Counted from the stretch's first letter, positions 1 through 10,217 are shown. The stretch: DNA of 64,000 nucleotides from Acidiflorens sp963841945 (GCA_963841945.1 CAWJFC010000001.1:279817-343816); one strand, 5' to 3'. A program made the numbers and translations. Notes: a model not told the origin generated them from the letters alone.

Positions 1-2803
1 CAAACGGAGCAGGGCCATTATCAACGTTGTGCCCCCAGGTATAAGAGGCAAGGAGATTGAGATTCTTTGTCGCGCGCTTCTTCAATTTCGCCTGCAAGGA
101 ACTGTAAGTGCCCCATCCTAGCGATTCCTGAGCTTCAATTTTCCCGAGATTCATGGTCTGGATACCGCCGGGGTTGATGTCGCCAATCGCATAGGGAAGG
201 TCCCGACTCACAGCCCCCACGTAGCCGATTTCCAGTGACAGCGAAGGGGAGATTTCCTGTTGCAACGTCAGATTGTACATATTTGCGTAGCCCGTCTTCA
301 GATTCGGATCGACATAGTAGAGGGTTTGTTGATTGCCATCCGGTTGGCCAGTGCCTGGATCGACGATGTCCGCGGGATTGATCGTAGATTGTCCCGCAGC
401 CAGGGGGAGAGTAGTGGTCCGATTGAATCCAGTGTCGATTTGATATCCCGGCGGAGTCGAAAACGGGTAAACATAGGGACTGGTGTAGAGCAGTTGCTGC
501 GTCGCAAAAGGATAATTCTTCGTAAGAACGTCCTCGCGGGCGTCATTTTCCGGAGTATAGAAAAGTCCATAACCAGCTCGCAGTACGGTATGGGGCAACA
601 TTTTGAAAGCAAAACCAAGTCGCGGCGAGAAGTTCTTCTTCCGGGCATTCAGCAGCGCATCGGAATTGCCACCGCGTCCGGCGATCAAAATCAGGTTCGT
701 CTTTGGATCGAAGTTCGACAGGTTGTTTCCGGATTCAGTATACGGATTCTGAAACTCATATCGCAGGCCGTAGATTAAAGTCAGACGGGAACTTACCTTG
801 TAAGTGTCTTCCCCGTAGAAATGCAGTTCCCAACTCTGCGTATGCGGACTTCCAAATTGCAGTCCGACATTCGTATACTGCGGCAAGCCGAGCAGCAGAT
901 CGGCGATGTCTGACCCGCCGTTATAGTAAGCATATGTCGTGTCGTAAAACGAGTAATCCTGGGCGGCGGTTAACGGACCACTGGGTGCGTACTGGTAGGG
1001 CCCCGAGTAATATTGAAAGCCCGTGGGGAAAAGATTGAAGTTCGGATGAGAGTTCAGCCGACGGAAATCGGCGCCAAACCGGAGTTCATGTTTGCCCACC
1101 GAGCTAAAAATGACGTTGTCCTGAAATTGGAAATTGTTGTCTAGAAAGTATAAGGGCTTGTACGTCGAACCGCCCGTTTGATACCCGTCTCCGAGATAAA
1201 CATAAGGAAACCCCGAGGTCGCCGGGAAGCCGGAAAGATTGATATCGGGGATGCCATATTGGTTTGCAAGATTCTTACCGTTTAACAGGCTGTAATCGTT
1301 CAGTCGATAGCGGCTGTAACCAAATCGAAATTCGTTCAGGAGGCGCTCGGAGAATAAATGGGTTTCAGTGGCCGAGAGTTCCTGGCTGCGTGAATCATCT
1401 CTGTCTCCCTGGTCGGCGTCTCCACCGCCGACCACCGGGATTGCGCCGTAAAAGGGGTCATTCTGAAGCTGGTTAAAATCGCCATAATGGTACGCGACCG
1501 ACAATCGGTCCTTCTTCGAAAACTCCTGATCGAATCGTGCACTTCCGGTCTTGCCGTTGTAAGCATAAGGTGCATTGACAAGAAAGTTGTTGTAGTAACC
1601 AAAGTTAGTTCCGGGCAGATTTGGCTTTGGAAAAAAATTCTGGAGAATAGCCTGGCCCGCAGGGCTTACACAGCTCCCATCGGGGGTGAAATTGGCGGGA
1701 CAAGCGGGAATAACGTTCCCGGGAAACTGCTGCGAATAGAAATTCTGCGCATAAAAAGCGGGATTGAAAATCGGCAACTGCAGGCCGATTCCAGGATCGA
1801 CCAATCCGGACAGATCGACGCTGCCGTCCGGATTAAAGACAACTTGATTTTGAGGCGGCACGGCGTCGAGATAGGTGATTGTGTTACGGAGCCGCTCCTG
1901 CTCGTAAGAAATGAAGAAAAAGGTCTTATCCTTGACGATGGGTCCGCCGAAGGTTGCACCAAAATTATGCTGGCTCAAATTAGGTGATTGTCCGGGACCG
2001 CTAAACGAATAATTTTCCGCGGCTGTGGCATTCGGCCGATAGAACTCATAGGCATCCCCGTGAAATTTATTCGTTCCGGCCTTGGTCTGAATCGAGATCA
2101 CTCCCCCGCCAGCCCTGCCGAATTCGGCCGAGTAGTCCGAGGTTGCGACTTTGAACTCTTCCACGGCATCTACACTCGGCCTGAGATTCGTATCGTTGTT
2201 GCGGTTTCCGGTAGCTTCGACGCCATCGATCACTACAGAGTTTGCGAACTCTCTCTGGCCGTTTACCGAGAGATTGAGGGTGTTTCCACCTTCGCCGTTG
2301 ACCACTCCCGGAGTAAGGAGGGAGAGCTGGAGAAAATTGCGACCTAACAGCGGGAGATCCAGAATTTGTTGGGAACCAATTACCGCGCCTGTCTCCACAC
2401 TTTCCGTCTGGAGGAGCGGCGCCTGAGAGGTCACCGTTTCCACGGTCGAGGCTATGCCAATCTTCAATTCAAAATCGATTGCGAGTTTCTGGTCGATCAC
2501 TAGTTCGAGGTCTTTCGCCACTGCCGTCTCAAAGCCTTGCTGAGTCACGGTGACGGTGTAGATCCCCGGCGGTACCCTCTGGACCACAAAGTCGCCGGCC
2601 TGGTTCGATTGAGTGGTATAGCTAATACCGGTGGCCTGATTTAGCGCGCTGATCTGCGCTCCGACAACCACAGCCTTGGAGGGATCGGTCACGCGGCCCA
2701 CGATGGACCCAGTTGTAGCTTGGGCGCCCGCGTTCGGAATCAGAGAAAGCACCACGCAAAACAAACCCAACCCCATTACAAAACCCGGCAGGTACCGACT
2801 CAT
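1..2803 (-). CDS. TonB-dependent receptor, Oar-like (C-terminus beyond window)
   Basis: Read from ATG at 2803, the minus strand is open for 934 codons and leaves the window at position 1, so the C-terminal end of the barrel is missing. A signal peptide (about residues 1-23, ending NAGAQA) is followed by a carboxypeptidase-regulatory-like domain (about 25-110, starting GSIVGRVTDPS) and a plug domain with the motif LPLLGRNFLQLSLLTPGV. The rest is rich in Tyr, Asn and Gly, as in an outer-membrane beta-barrel. A strong ribosome binding site (AGGAG, five bases before ATG) fixes the start. The protein should import oligosaccharides across the outer membrane using TonB energy. It lies downstream of two minus-strand glycosidase genes but has its own promoter region carrying a LacI-type operator, so it is probably substrate-induced. 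Confidence 0.93.
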   Translation of the reverse strand, partial: MSRYLPGFVMGLGLFCVVLSLIPNAGAQATTGSIVGRVTDPSKAVVVGAQISALNQATGISYTTQSNQAGDFVVQRVPPGIYTVTVTQQGFETAVAKDLELVIDQKLAIDFELKIGIASTVETVTSQAPLLQTESVETGAVIGSQQILDLPLLGRNFLQLSLLTPGVVNGEGGNTLNLSVNGQREFANSVVIDGVEATGNRNNDTNLRPSVDAVEEFKVATSDYSAEFGRAGGGVISIQTKAGTNKFHGDAYEFYRPNATAAENYSFSGPGQSPNLSQHNFGATFGGPIVKDKTFFFISYEQERLRNTITYLDAVPPQNQVVFNPDGSVDLSGLVDPGIGLQLPIFNPAFYAQNFYSQQFPGNVIPACPANFTPDGSCVSPAGQAILQNFFPKPNLPGTNFGYYNNFLVNAPYAYNGKTGSARFDQEFSKKDRLSVAYHYGDFNQLQNDPFYGAIPVVGGGDADQGDRDDSRSQELSATETHLFSERLLNEFRFGYSRYRLNDYSLLNGKNLANQYGIPDINLSGFPATSGFPYVYLGDGYQTGGSTYKPLYFLDNNFQFQDNVIFSSVGKHELRFGADFRRLNSHPNFNLFPTGFQYYSGPYQYAPSGPLTAAQDYSFYDTTYAYYNGGSDIADLLLGLPQYTNVGLQFGSPHTQSWELHFYGEDTYKVSSRLTLIYGLRYEFQNPYTESGNNLSNFDPKTNLILIAGRGGNSDALLNARKKNFSPRLGFAFKMLPHTVLRAGYGLFYTPENDAREDVLTKNYPFATQQLLYTSPYVYPFSTPPGYQIDTGFNRTTTLPLAAGQSTINPADIVDPGTGQPDGNQQTLYYVDPNLKTGYANMYNLTLQQEISPSLSLEIGYVGAVSRDLPYAIGDINPGGIQTMNLGKIEAQESLGWGTYSSLQAKLKKRATKNLNLLASYTWGHNVDNGPAPF

Positions 2804-3181
2804 AGGTTCTCCTCTTCGCACTCCGATTGTCCCGGACATCGGCAGATCAATCGGTCTGTTGAGTAAACGTTTACTCATTTGTATAAACAGACTCTGCGAC
2901 AAAACGTATATGTGTCTGCCGCGGGGAAAGTTACTCCTGCGCTGGATGGCGTGTCAAGTAAATTTAAGCATTGTCCGAATCAGAACTGTCATTTCCCTCT
3001 TAAAACATGGCCGCGAGACGGAAGCGATCTTGCCGAAACATGGGGCACCAGATCCGAGAACGGCCCCGACGGACGCCTTAAGCTACCCCTTCCGGCGATA
3101 CTTTGGCTGTGATTGGAGCCACTCGCATTCGTGTGGTGACGCACAAAGGAGAGTGATGGCGTAAACGCTTGCTAATTCCCA
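2804..3181. other. Intergenic promoter region
   Basis: This gap lies between the stop of the six-hairpin glycosidase gene and the receptor start. Apart from the operator at 2860-2877 it holds only a weak LacI-like half-match (GTAAACGCTTGC, 3164-3175), which is not scored as a site. No convincing gene is seen. Confidence 0.5.
2860..2877. promoter_or_regulatory. LacI-family operator upstream of TonB receptor
   Basis: Perfect 18-bp palindrome TGAGTAAACGTTTACTCA with the central CG step typical of LacI-family operators. It lies 57 bp upstream of the receptor start codon at 2803. The inner AGTAAACGTTTACT is identical to the palindrome at 10296-10309, between the lacI-like gene and araD, so the local regulator is the natural candidate. 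Confidence 0.85.
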
Positions 3182-5788
3182 CTACTCGACGTGCTGCGCG
3201 GGACGATGCGCGCTGCTCTTGAGGTGAAAGATGATTTTCCGGAAGTTCTCTCCCGCCGAAAACTCGACGCGAACGCTGGCCGCGCCCGCGCTGTCAGCGA
3301 TCAGTTCAGCCCCGTCGACCGACGCTATCTGGTCTGGGTTCCATACGGCAAATGCGTACTGTTTGCCAGAGATTCCTGTGATTTGCAGGGTCAACTGGTC
3401 TCGACCCGGCGTCCATGACTCGGACACCACGCGCAAGCCCTGGCTCGACTCCCCGAGGGGCGGCAACTCCTGGGCGATACTCACTCCGAAGTCGTTTCGG
3501 ACACGAATACGCAATTTGTTCATGCCGGCGGAGGTGGGAACAGACACCGTGACGTGCTGATCCACAGAGTTCGCCTGCACGCGAAACGGGACAGCTCGAC
3601 CGTTAATCTCAGCCCCCAGCACTACGGCGCGCAAGCTGAGAGCCGGGGAAAATTCCAGCGCGCAGCCGCCGGAACCCGTGCGCTGCACATCCAGCGAAAT
3701 GCCATCGGCGGTTCTACTGTAGTCGAGATTCAGGGCAACTGATCCCACGTTCACGTTGCCGATTCGAAACGACGCCCAGTCGGCGGGCAGGTGGGGGGCA
3801 AAGGCGAGACGGTGCGCAGTGGCGTCTACTTCAAGGCCAAACAAGCCGCGCAGCAACGGGCTGACAACCATCGCGGCCGACCAGATCTGGTCCGGCGCAC
3901 TTCCGAGGGTCTGCTGATTGTAGTCTCCGGAAAGGACCTCCGCCACGTGGCCCAATGCGCCATTTTGAATCAACAAAGCGTTCGAACGCAGATTGGAGTA
4001 TCCAGTAATCGCGCGATGGTAGCGATATTCGCCGGTGGCCGCCCATCCTGTGAAAAGCGGCCATACCGAGCCGTTGTGGTAACCGCCGGGATTGTAGCTG
4101 GGATTGCGCGCGGAAATAATGCGCATGCCCCAATCGGTTTGATGATCAGACGTAGCAAGTCGGTCGATCATCGCCTCGGCTTTTGCTTCGTCGAGCAAGC
4201 CGAACCACATAGGAACCGTCGCCAGCACACTGGTCGTATCTAAGCGTTTGTCGTCCTTGTCGAGAGCATAGGCGAACGCATTCTTTTCTTCCGACCAGAA
4301 AGCGTTGTTTAAGAGTGACCGTTGCCGATCAAATTGCCGCTCGAGATCCTCGCTGGCATCTTTCTTATCCACGAGCAGCGCAAGGTGCGATAGAGCCTGC
4401 AATGCTTCCAGCCCCAGCCCGCTTTGATAAAGTTCGGTCTTAACCGGCAGCAAAGGCCCACCTTCCACCCAGCCGTGGCCGAATCCGAAATTCTGGGGAA
4501 AACCTTGCGCATCATAAGTGGAACGCAGGAACTCGTACGCCTTCCAGATGCTGCTCCACTTTTCTTTTGGGTACGCCAGATCCCCGCTTCCGGTCACGTA
4601 GTCGTTCATAGCAATAATGAACAAGGGCGTGGCGTCGGCGGAGGCGTAGGGGTAGGGATAGTCTTTGAACCAAGGCACAAAGCTGGCTGCTTGCGAAACC
4701 TCATGTGGAATCTTGCCGTCGTCGCGTTGATACTTGCTCAGGAAATCCAGAGCGGTGTGCGTGGTGGCAAAGTCGCCGGCTGCGTCGAGCGCAAAGGATG
4801 TCCACAAGGCGTCACGGCCAAAGAACCAGGCGAATCCCGGTCGCTGAGTGTCGTCGGAGGTCCGGTACCCGGCGACCAGGCCGCTGCCGAGAAAAGGATT
4901 GTCGACCAAGCCTTGAATCATGTTGATCCGCGACCAGTCGTATGCAGTTTGGAGTTGTCGATCTGGAATCGAGATGTCGATGGTCCGCTCGAGGTAGGTT
5001 TGATAGTATTCCGACGATTCACGCAACAACGTGCTGTAGGAAGTTGAAAGCCGGCGGTAGGTGCCTTCCGCGTCGGTATCGTTCTTAGGTGACGCGGCGA
5101 TCACGATGGTCCTGGTGTCGTGGCCCTTGTTGGTCACTCCCAAGCGAAACGAATTTGTTTGCGAAGCCGAATAATTGATCCAATATTCCTCGGCAGTCAA
5201 ATCTCCCGTTGGCGAACCAACTACCGCCGCAAACCTCTTCAGTTCGTCGCTGAAGACAAACGCGTGCAGGCTCTGATTCCAGTACAAGTAGGCGCCCGCG
5301 ACTGCCCCTGGCCACTCCAGCTGAAAATCAGGTTGAAATTCAGCCTCAATCTCCACTGGTTCAGCCGCGTCAACCTCAAACTGGATGATCGCGCCCGGCT
5401 CATGGACGGGAACAAACAGAGTTTCGCGAACCGTGAAGGTGTCGCCCGCATACAGAATGGAAGTCGATTCAGGACGAACTGTAATGGTTCGGGCCAGCGA
5501 CTCCGCTGGAAAGCTCAAACTTCCCAGGTGGAATCGCAGATGGAAATCGCGGAAAATTTTGAGTGGATAGACCCAAGCCTCGAGGCGGCCCGCCTCATTG
5601 CCGAAGAGCGCAGCGCGTGTGCCTGTGGCTGTCACAAACTCCCACGAACGCACAGGCCGCGACAGCTCCAATGTCGATTTGGGTTTCGACGAGCGGCCCG
5701 GATCTTGGCCGTAAAAAGGCAGTGGAAATGTCAGCAGAACGAAGAGCAGAATAAATAAAGTTCGGCGCGTTAGAACCGATCGTCGCAT
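3182..5788 (-). CDS. Secreted six-hairpin glycosidase (debranching-type), paralogue A
   Basis: Start chosen at ATG 5788 because it begins a clean signal peptide (RRSVLTRRTLFILLFVLL, cleavage near FYGQ). A TTG at 5818 would add ten residues. The N-terminal 250 residues form a beta-sandwich-like region with LELSRPVRSWEF and EAWVYPLKI. The middle, about 280-680, looks like an (alpha/alpha)6 barrel of the glycogen-debranching/six-hairpin superfamily, with GFAWFFGRDALW, GHGWVEGGPL, SVWPLFTGWAA and LSGDYNQQTLG. Exact substrate cannot be read from sequence. The protein is clearly homologous over its whole length to 31813-34458. It sits 52 bp after the GH39-like gene on the same strand, probably as one operon, which fits periplasmic trimming of imported glycans. 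Confidence 0.85.
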   Translation of the reverse strand: MRRSVLTRRTLFILLFVLLTFPLPFYGQDPGRSSKPKSTLELSRPVRSWEFVTATGTRAALFGNEAGRLEAWVYPLKIFRDFHLRFHLGSLSFPAESLARTITVRPESTSILYAGDTFTVRETLFVPVHEPGAIIQFEVDAAEPVEIEAEFQPDFQLEWPGAVAGAYLYWNQSLHAFVFSDELKRFAAVVGSPTGDLTAEEYWINYSASQTNSFRLGVTNKGHDTRTIVIAASPKNDTDAEGTYRRLSTSYSTLLRESSEYYQTYLERTIDISIPDRQLQTAYDWSRINMIQGLVDNPFLGSGLVAGYRTSDDTQRPGFAWFFGRDALWTSFALDAAGDFATTHTALDFLSKYQRDDGKIPHEVSQAASFVPWFKDYPYPYASADATPLFIIAMNDYVTGSGDLAYPKEKWSSIWKAYEFLRSTYDAQGFPQNFGFGHGWVEGGPLLPVKTELYQSGLGLEALQALSHLALLVDKKDASEDLERQFDRQRSLLNNAFWSEEKNAFAYALDKDDKRLDTTSVLATVPMWFGLLDEAKAEAMIDRLATSDHQTDWGMRIISARNPSYNPGGYHNGSVWPLFTGWAATGEYRYHRAITGYSNLRSNALLIQNGALGHVAEVLSGDYNQQTLGSAPDQIWSAAMVVSPLLRGLFGLEVDATAHRLAFAPHLPADWASFRIGNVNVGSVALNLDYSRTADGISLDVQRTGSGGCALEFSPALSLRAVVLGAEINGRAVPFRVQANSVDQHVTVSVPTSAGMNKLRIRVRNDFGVSIAQELPPLGESSQGLRVVSESWTPGRDQLTLQITGISGKQYAFAVWNPDQIASVDGAELIADSAGAASVRVEFSAGENFRKIIFHLKSSAHRPAQHVE

Positions 5789-5840
5789 GGTTGGTCCAAA
5801 AATCGCTCGACTGCGCAAAATCTCAATTTTACTCAGATTC

Positions 5841-7409
5841 TCAATCTGACAGGGTCAGGACGGCAACCGCCAAACCAGACAGAGTGAAATGCGCAGAGGT
5901 CAGATCGCTCGAATTGGGAGGGTTCAATCCTGTGTCCTTATCCACAACTACCAGATGCGCGCGCATGGCGCCCGGCAGCAGAAGTTGAGCAACACGGTCG
6001 CGCTTGTTGACCACCAGGACTTTCCTTTTGCCGTGTGGGGTGATGAATGCCTGAGCATACACAGCCGGTGTCTCGAGTTTAGTTTCCGCGAGTTTGTCGC
6101 CCGGGCCAAAATTATCCCGCAAGAGTTTCAGCACCCAGTAGCGCGGGTTCGGCCGACCCGTTGTCCAGTCGATCATGGAAACGCTGGGAAACTGGGTGGG
6201 GTAGCCGACCAGTTGCGATTCCCCGACCACGTCAATCCCCAGCCCTGCCAACTGCGCATAGAGATATGCGTAAACGGCGGCGCTCAAATTCCAATAGGAA
6301 GCAGGCACCGGTGCCGGGGCTGGATCGGCCTTTCCGATATCTTCCGCGCGGATGGTGCCAACCTCATTCAACATGGTCTGAGTTTGAGGAGAAAGGCGGC
6401 GGCGAATTGATTCCATGTAGCGCACTGTATCCAGAAAGTGATCCGCTTGCTCGAAGAAGGTAAAGGGATGACCTTCGGATCCCTGGTCAATATCGGGGAC
6501 CGCATAAAAGTGATACGAAATTGCATCCAGTGGAATACCTGGCTTGTGGTTTTTTGCATCCAGGAAGTATTCAAAGAACTCAGGGCTCTTTGAGGGCGTG
6601 GCCAGACTCATTCCCACAAACTTGATCTCTGGAGCAACGCTTCGAATGGACTTTAAAACCACGTCATACAGGCGTGTGTACATCTGCGGTGTGATCGCAT
6701 GCTCGTATTCAGGCTCGTTGAGAATCTCCCAATAATCAATCTTGTAATGATGGGCCGAGTCATGGCGGTGCCCGAGTTCGTCGGTGAATCCTCCCCGTGT
6801 GTACCAGCCCACGAGGCGAGCGTAGTAGTCGCCGACTTCCTTCATGCTGGGATCGCGTAGTTCTGTTCCCTGCTCGTAACTCCAATCCGCTTCGTTAGGG
6901 TCGCCGGGGAGATCGACGGGTTTATCGGTCTTGAACATCCATTCCGGGATCGTGCTGAAATTCAGGACCACGGCATGCCCAGCGGTGGCATTGAGAAAGT
7001 CCAGAACCAGCGGATCGAGCAACGAGAAATCCCAGAAGGTGTGATCGGCGGTGGGTGGCGCCAGTTCTGCAACCGCCAGTCTTGGATAAGGAAACCACGG
7101 GACAAATCGGACATCATCCGCCCGGAGATTCCGCAGAGATTCAAAGGCTTGATCATGAATAGGCGAGCCTCGGCGCAAAAGCGGATTGACGACAACCTGC
7201 AGGGTGGGAATTGTCCTTGATGTGCGCTCGATTTTCGTCCAGTCCACTTTGACTTCGACCTCTTCGACGCTTTCGGCTCGAAGTGAAGGTGCTGACGTGG
7301 CAGCAAGCAGTAAGATAACTAGAAGAAGGGACTGCGTGCTTGGGCGCGTGTGCAAGAGGTTCCGAACGATTGGTCGCGCTTTGTTCGTTCTGGCTTTCAA
7401 GCTCGCCAT
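5841..7409 (-). CDS. Secreted GH39-like glycoside hydrolase, paralogue A
   Basis: Protein of 522 residues with an N-terminal signal region (hydrophobic stretch about 28-42, cleavage near LRA). The fold is a TIM barrel of clan GH-A. The presumed acid/base Glu is E232 in YWEILNEPEYEH, and the presumed nucleophile is E349 in MLNEVG. LNFSTIPEWMF and DAISYHFYAVP also fit GH39-like enzymes (beta-xylosidase, alpha-L-iduronidase and arabinose-releasing members). Substrate is not certain; the neighbouring arabinose genes suggest arabinose- or xylose-containing side chains. GGAGG lies very close to the ATG. The gene is divergent from the beta-helix gene, with only about 25-50 bp between starts, and close kin to 40857-42386. 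Confidence 0.82.
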   Translation of the reverse strand: MASLKARTNKARPIVRNLLHTRPSTQSLLLVILLLAATSAPSLRAESVEEVEVKVDWTKIERTSRTIPTLQVVVNPLLRRGSPIHDQAFESLRNLRADDVRFVPWFPYPRLAVAELAPPTADHTFWDFSLLDPLVLDFLNATAGHAVVLNFSTIPEWMFKTDKPVDLPGDPNEADWSYEQGTELRDPSMKEVGDYYARLVGWYTRGGFTDELGHRHDSAHHYKIDYWEILNEPEYEHAITPQMYTRLYDVVLKSIRSVAPEIKFVGMSLATPSKSPEFFEYFLDAKNHKPGIPLDAISYHFYAVPDIDQGSEGHPFTFFEQADHFLDTVRYMESIRRRLSPQTQTMLNEVGTIRAEDIGKADPAPAPVPASYWNLSAAVYAYLYAQLAGLGIDVVGESQLVGYPTQFPSVSMIDWTTGRPNPRYWVLKLLRDNFGPGDKLAETKLETPAVYAQAFITPHGKRKVLVVNKRDRVAQLLLPGAMRAHLVVVDKDTGLNPPNSSDLTSAHFTLSGLAVAVLTLSD

Positions 7410-7434
7410 CTCCTCCGTGGTAGCATTCGCTCGT

Positions 7435-9099
7435 ATGTCGATCTCGTTAGCCCATACGATGTGCGCAGTAACGAAGCCTACTGTGATTCGGCGTCGCCTG
7501 CAAGAGACTCGCCGGCTGCGCCGATGGACTAAATTTTATACGGCGGTCCTTGTGCTCTTCATTTTTGACCATTCAATCTGGGGCCAACCGGTAGAAAATA
7601 ATTCCCGAAGTTCGGATCACGCATATTACGTTGACTCGGTCGCTGGGAGCGATGACAATTCTGGGAACTCAGCCGATGCTCCGTGGAAAACGCTCGATAA
7701 GGTCAATCGGAAAACATTTGGGCCTGGCGATGCCATTCTGTTCAAGTCGGGCTCGAAGTGGACAGGCCAACTGTGGCCCAAAGGCTCGGGGACTTCAGAC
7801 CAGCCGATTGTCGTCGATAAGTATGGAGGAGAAGGTAAGCCGGTGATCGACTGTGAGGGGCGCGCGGAAGCCGCCGTTCTGCTTAAGAATCAGGAATACT
7901 GGGAAATCAACAATCTCGAGATCACAAACACCGGACGCGAGTTGCACCCGCGGCGCGGGGTTCACGTGGATGCCGACAATTACGGCGACGTCCATCACAT
8001 CTACCTCCGTTCCCTCACCATTCACGATGTGAACGGTACCGACAAAGTCAAAACAAATGGCGGAATCAACTACACCAGCGAGGGTTCATCGAAGCCCAGC
8101 CGTTTTGTCGATCTGCGCATCGAAAACAATCGTATTTACCATGTCGATCGCAGCGGAATCTTTGGCGGATCCTACCACTGGGTCCGGTCACGCTGGTATC
8201 CAAGTATGGGAGTGATTGTTCGAGGCAACATTTTGGACGACATTGGGGGAGACGGAATTGTGGTCGTCGCCACCGACGGCGCCCTGGTGGAGAACAATGT
8301 AGTGAGCCACGCCAACCAGCGCTCGGCGGGCTACAACGTTGGTATCTGGCCGTGGAGCGCGGACAATACCGTCATCCAATACAATGAGGTTTATGGCACG
8401 CGCGGCCAGCGCGATGGCGAAGGTTTTGATTCGGACTGGAACAGCCGCAATACTCTCATCCAATACAACTACAGTCACGATAACGATGGTGGATTTCTGC
8501 TGGTCTGCAATCAGGGGAACATCGATGCGGAGTCCAATGTTGGCAACACAGGGACTGTCGTTCGCTACAACATTAGCCAGAACGATCATCATCGGGGAAT
8601 CAACATCGCCGGACCGGTCCGCCACTCGACGATCTATAACAACACGATCTATGTGGGAAAGAACGAAAGAGTCGATTTGCTTGTCTATTCGAACTGGAAG
8701 GGTTGGGCCGCCGGCACCTACCTGTACAACAACATTTTCTACGTCGAAGGTGTGGGACAGTTTTCCTATGCGCTGTCTCGGCGGAATAACGGGGCTCACG
8801 TGACCGCGCCCGGTTTTGGCAAGAGCCAACAAAACATCTTTGATTCAAACGTATACTACGGCGTTCCGCCGCCCACGAATGATCCGCATGGAATGACGAG
8901 CGATCCCCGCCTGGCGAGTCCGGGCAGCGCGACGAATGGCAGGCAAAGTGTAACCGGCTACAGTTTGTTATCGGGCTCGCCGGCAATCGATTCGGGCAAA
9001 GTGATTGCAGACGACGGCGGCAAGGATTTTCTTGGTAATAGAGTACGATTCTGCGGTGGCGTGGATCGAGGAGCTCTGGAGAAGCAGAAGTGCCGGTGA
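7435..9099 (+). CDS. Secreted right-handed parallel beta-helix protein
   Basis: The open frame extends upstream to 7186, but that part overlaps the divergent GH39-like gene. The plausible starts are ATG 7435 or ATG 7459, just before a positively charged stretch and a hydrophobic segment (FYTAVLVLFIFDHSIWG) that act as signal peptide. The mature protein opens with YYVDSVAGSDDNSGNSADAP, a hallmark of parallel beta-helix polysaccharide-binding or lyase proteins. It then shows repeated short coils rich in N and V (for example NNLEIT, VENNVVSH, IQYNEVYG, IQYNYSHDNDGG). This architecture occurs in polysaccharide lyases and glycoside hydrolases of the pectin-lyase-like fold; no catalytic triad can be assigned by eye. 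It fits a glycan-degrading role beside the other secreted enzymes. Confidence 0.8.
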   Translation: MSISLAHTMCAVTKPTVIRRRLQETRRLRRWTKFYTAVLVLFIFDHSIWGQPVENNSRSSDHAYYVDSVAGSDDNSGNSADAPWKTLDKVNRKTFGPGDAILFKSGSKWTGQLWPKGSGTSDQPIVVDKYGGEGKPVIDCEGRAEAAVLLKNQEYWEINNLEITNTGRELHPRRGVHVDADNYGDVHHIYLRSLTIHDVNGTDKVKTNGGINYTSEGSSKPSRFVDLRIENNRIYHVDRSGIFGGSYHWVRSRWYPSMGVIVRGNILDDIGGDGIVVVATDGALVENNVVSHANQRSAGYNVGIWPWSADNTVIQYNEVYGTRGQRDGEGFDSDWNSRNTLIQYNYSHDNDGGFLLVCNQGNIDAESNVGNTGTVVRYNISQNDHHRGINIAGPVRHSTIYNNTIYVGKNERVDLLVYSNWKGWAAGTYLYNNIFYVEGVGQFSYALSRRNNGAHVTAPGFGKSQQNIFDSNVYYGVPPPTNDPHGMTSDPRLASPGSATNGRQSVTGYSLLSGSPAIDSGKVIADDGGKDFLGNRVRFCGGVDRGALEKQKCR

Positions 9100-9173
9100 C
9101 TCGTCCATAGATGCCACTTGCGAAGTCCAGACAAATCGGGAAAACATTTGCTGGTATAAAATGAGCGGCTCCT

Positions 9174-10217
9174 ATGGACATACGGGAAATTGCTAGGCGC
9201 GCTCGGGTTTCGACGGCTACGGTGTCCCGCACGATCAACCGCGTCAGCACGGTGGATCCCCGGTTGGCAAAACGCGTCTGGAAGATTGTCGACGAACTTG
9301 GCTATTTCCCCAACACGCAGGCCCGGGCACTGGTCTCCGGAAGAAGCCGAATCTTCGGTCTCATCGTCTCCGAAATTACTAATCCCTTTTTCCCGGAGAT
9401 CGTTCAGGTCTTCGAGAACATTGCGGTGCAACACAACTATGAGATCTTGATCACGTCGACCGCGAACGAACCGAAGCGGATGGAATCGTCGGTCCGGCGA
9501 ATGCTGGAACGCCGCGTGGAAGGCGTGGCGGTAATGACCTTCGGGATGGAAGAGTCGCTGCTGGATGACTTGAAACTGCGCAATGTGCCGCTCGTCTTCG
9601 TGGACGTTGGGCCTGCGCGGCCAAGAGTCAGCAATATCCGCATCGACTATCTTCACGGCATCCGCCAGGCGGTTCAACATCTGGCGGCTCTGCGTCACCA
9701 GCGTATTGCGTTTGTAAGCGGGCCACTGCGCCTGAAGTCCGCGGCCGCCCGCAAAGAGGCATTCGTTGCCTCGCTTAAGGAAATCGGAGTCCCTATCGAG
9801 TCGGGCCTGATGGTCGAGGGCGATCACACCATCGAAGGCGGGATGAAAGCCTTCGCCGAACTGCTCAACAAAAATCCTCGGCCCACTGCAGTGCTTTGTT
9901 CCAACGACATGACCGCGATCGGAGTTATGCGTAAGAGCTACGAAGATGGAATAAGAATTCCTCAGGATTTTTCGCTGATAGGCTTTGACGATATACGGCT
10001 GGCCCAGTTCGTGTTGCCACCGCTGACGACAGTGCAAATGTCGCAGGCGGAACTGGCTCGAATGGCCTTTCAGGCGCTGCTCAAAGAAGTGCAGCGCGAG
10101 GCGCCAGCCCCACACGGATCGGAGTACAATCTGCGGACCAGTCTCGTTTTGCGGCAGTCGACGGCGCTAGCTCCCAGGCCGAAGTCGAGCGCCAGACAAA
10201 GTCGAGCCAATCGTTAG
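9174..10217 (+). CDS. LacI-family transcriptional regulator of the sugar locus
   Basis: 347 residues. The N-terminal helix-turn-helix (DIREIARRARVSTATVSRTI, 2-21) and the hinge helix (NTQARALVSGRS) are textbook LacI family. They are followed by a periplasmic-binding-protein-like sensor domain (IFGLIVSEITNPFF, GFDDIRLAQFVLPPLTTV). Starts of this type (MxIREIA) support ATG 9174. It lies between the beta-helix gene and araD. The palindromes at 10296-10309 and 2860-2877 fit its expected operator, so it probably represses both the receptor and the ara operon until a sugar ligand binds. The ligand is unknown; arabinose or an arabinose-derived sugar is the contextual guess. Confidence 0.93.
   Translation: MDIREIARRARVSTATVSRTINRVSTVDPRLAKRVWKIVDELGYFPNTQARALVSGRSRIFGLIVSEITNPFFPEIVQVFENIAVQHNYEILITSTANEPKRMESSVRRMLERRVEGVAVMTFGMEESLLDDLKLRNVPLVFVDVGPARPRVSNIRIDYLHGIRQAVQHLAALRHQRIAFVSGPLRLKSAAARKEAFVASLKEIGVPIESGLMVEGDHTIEGGMKAFAELLNKNPRPTAVLCSNDMTAIGVMRKSYEDGIRIPQDFSLIGFDDIRLAQFVLPPLTTVQMSQAELARMAFQALLKEVQREAPAPHGSEYNLRTSLVLRQSTALAPRPKSSARQSRANR

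Noticed and set aside
298..1962. Many open frames on both strands inside the first receptor gene.
   Set aside because: They are shadows of the long minus-strand receptor frame that runs off the left edge.
3164..3175. GTAAACGCTTGC as an extra LacI operator.
   Set aside because: Arms match poorly and it lies far upstream of the receptor start; kept only as a remark.
8188..8832. 214-codon minus-strand frame in the beta-helix gene.
   Set aside because: Its composition mirrors the repeat coils of the real plus-strand gene; no motif or ribosome site.
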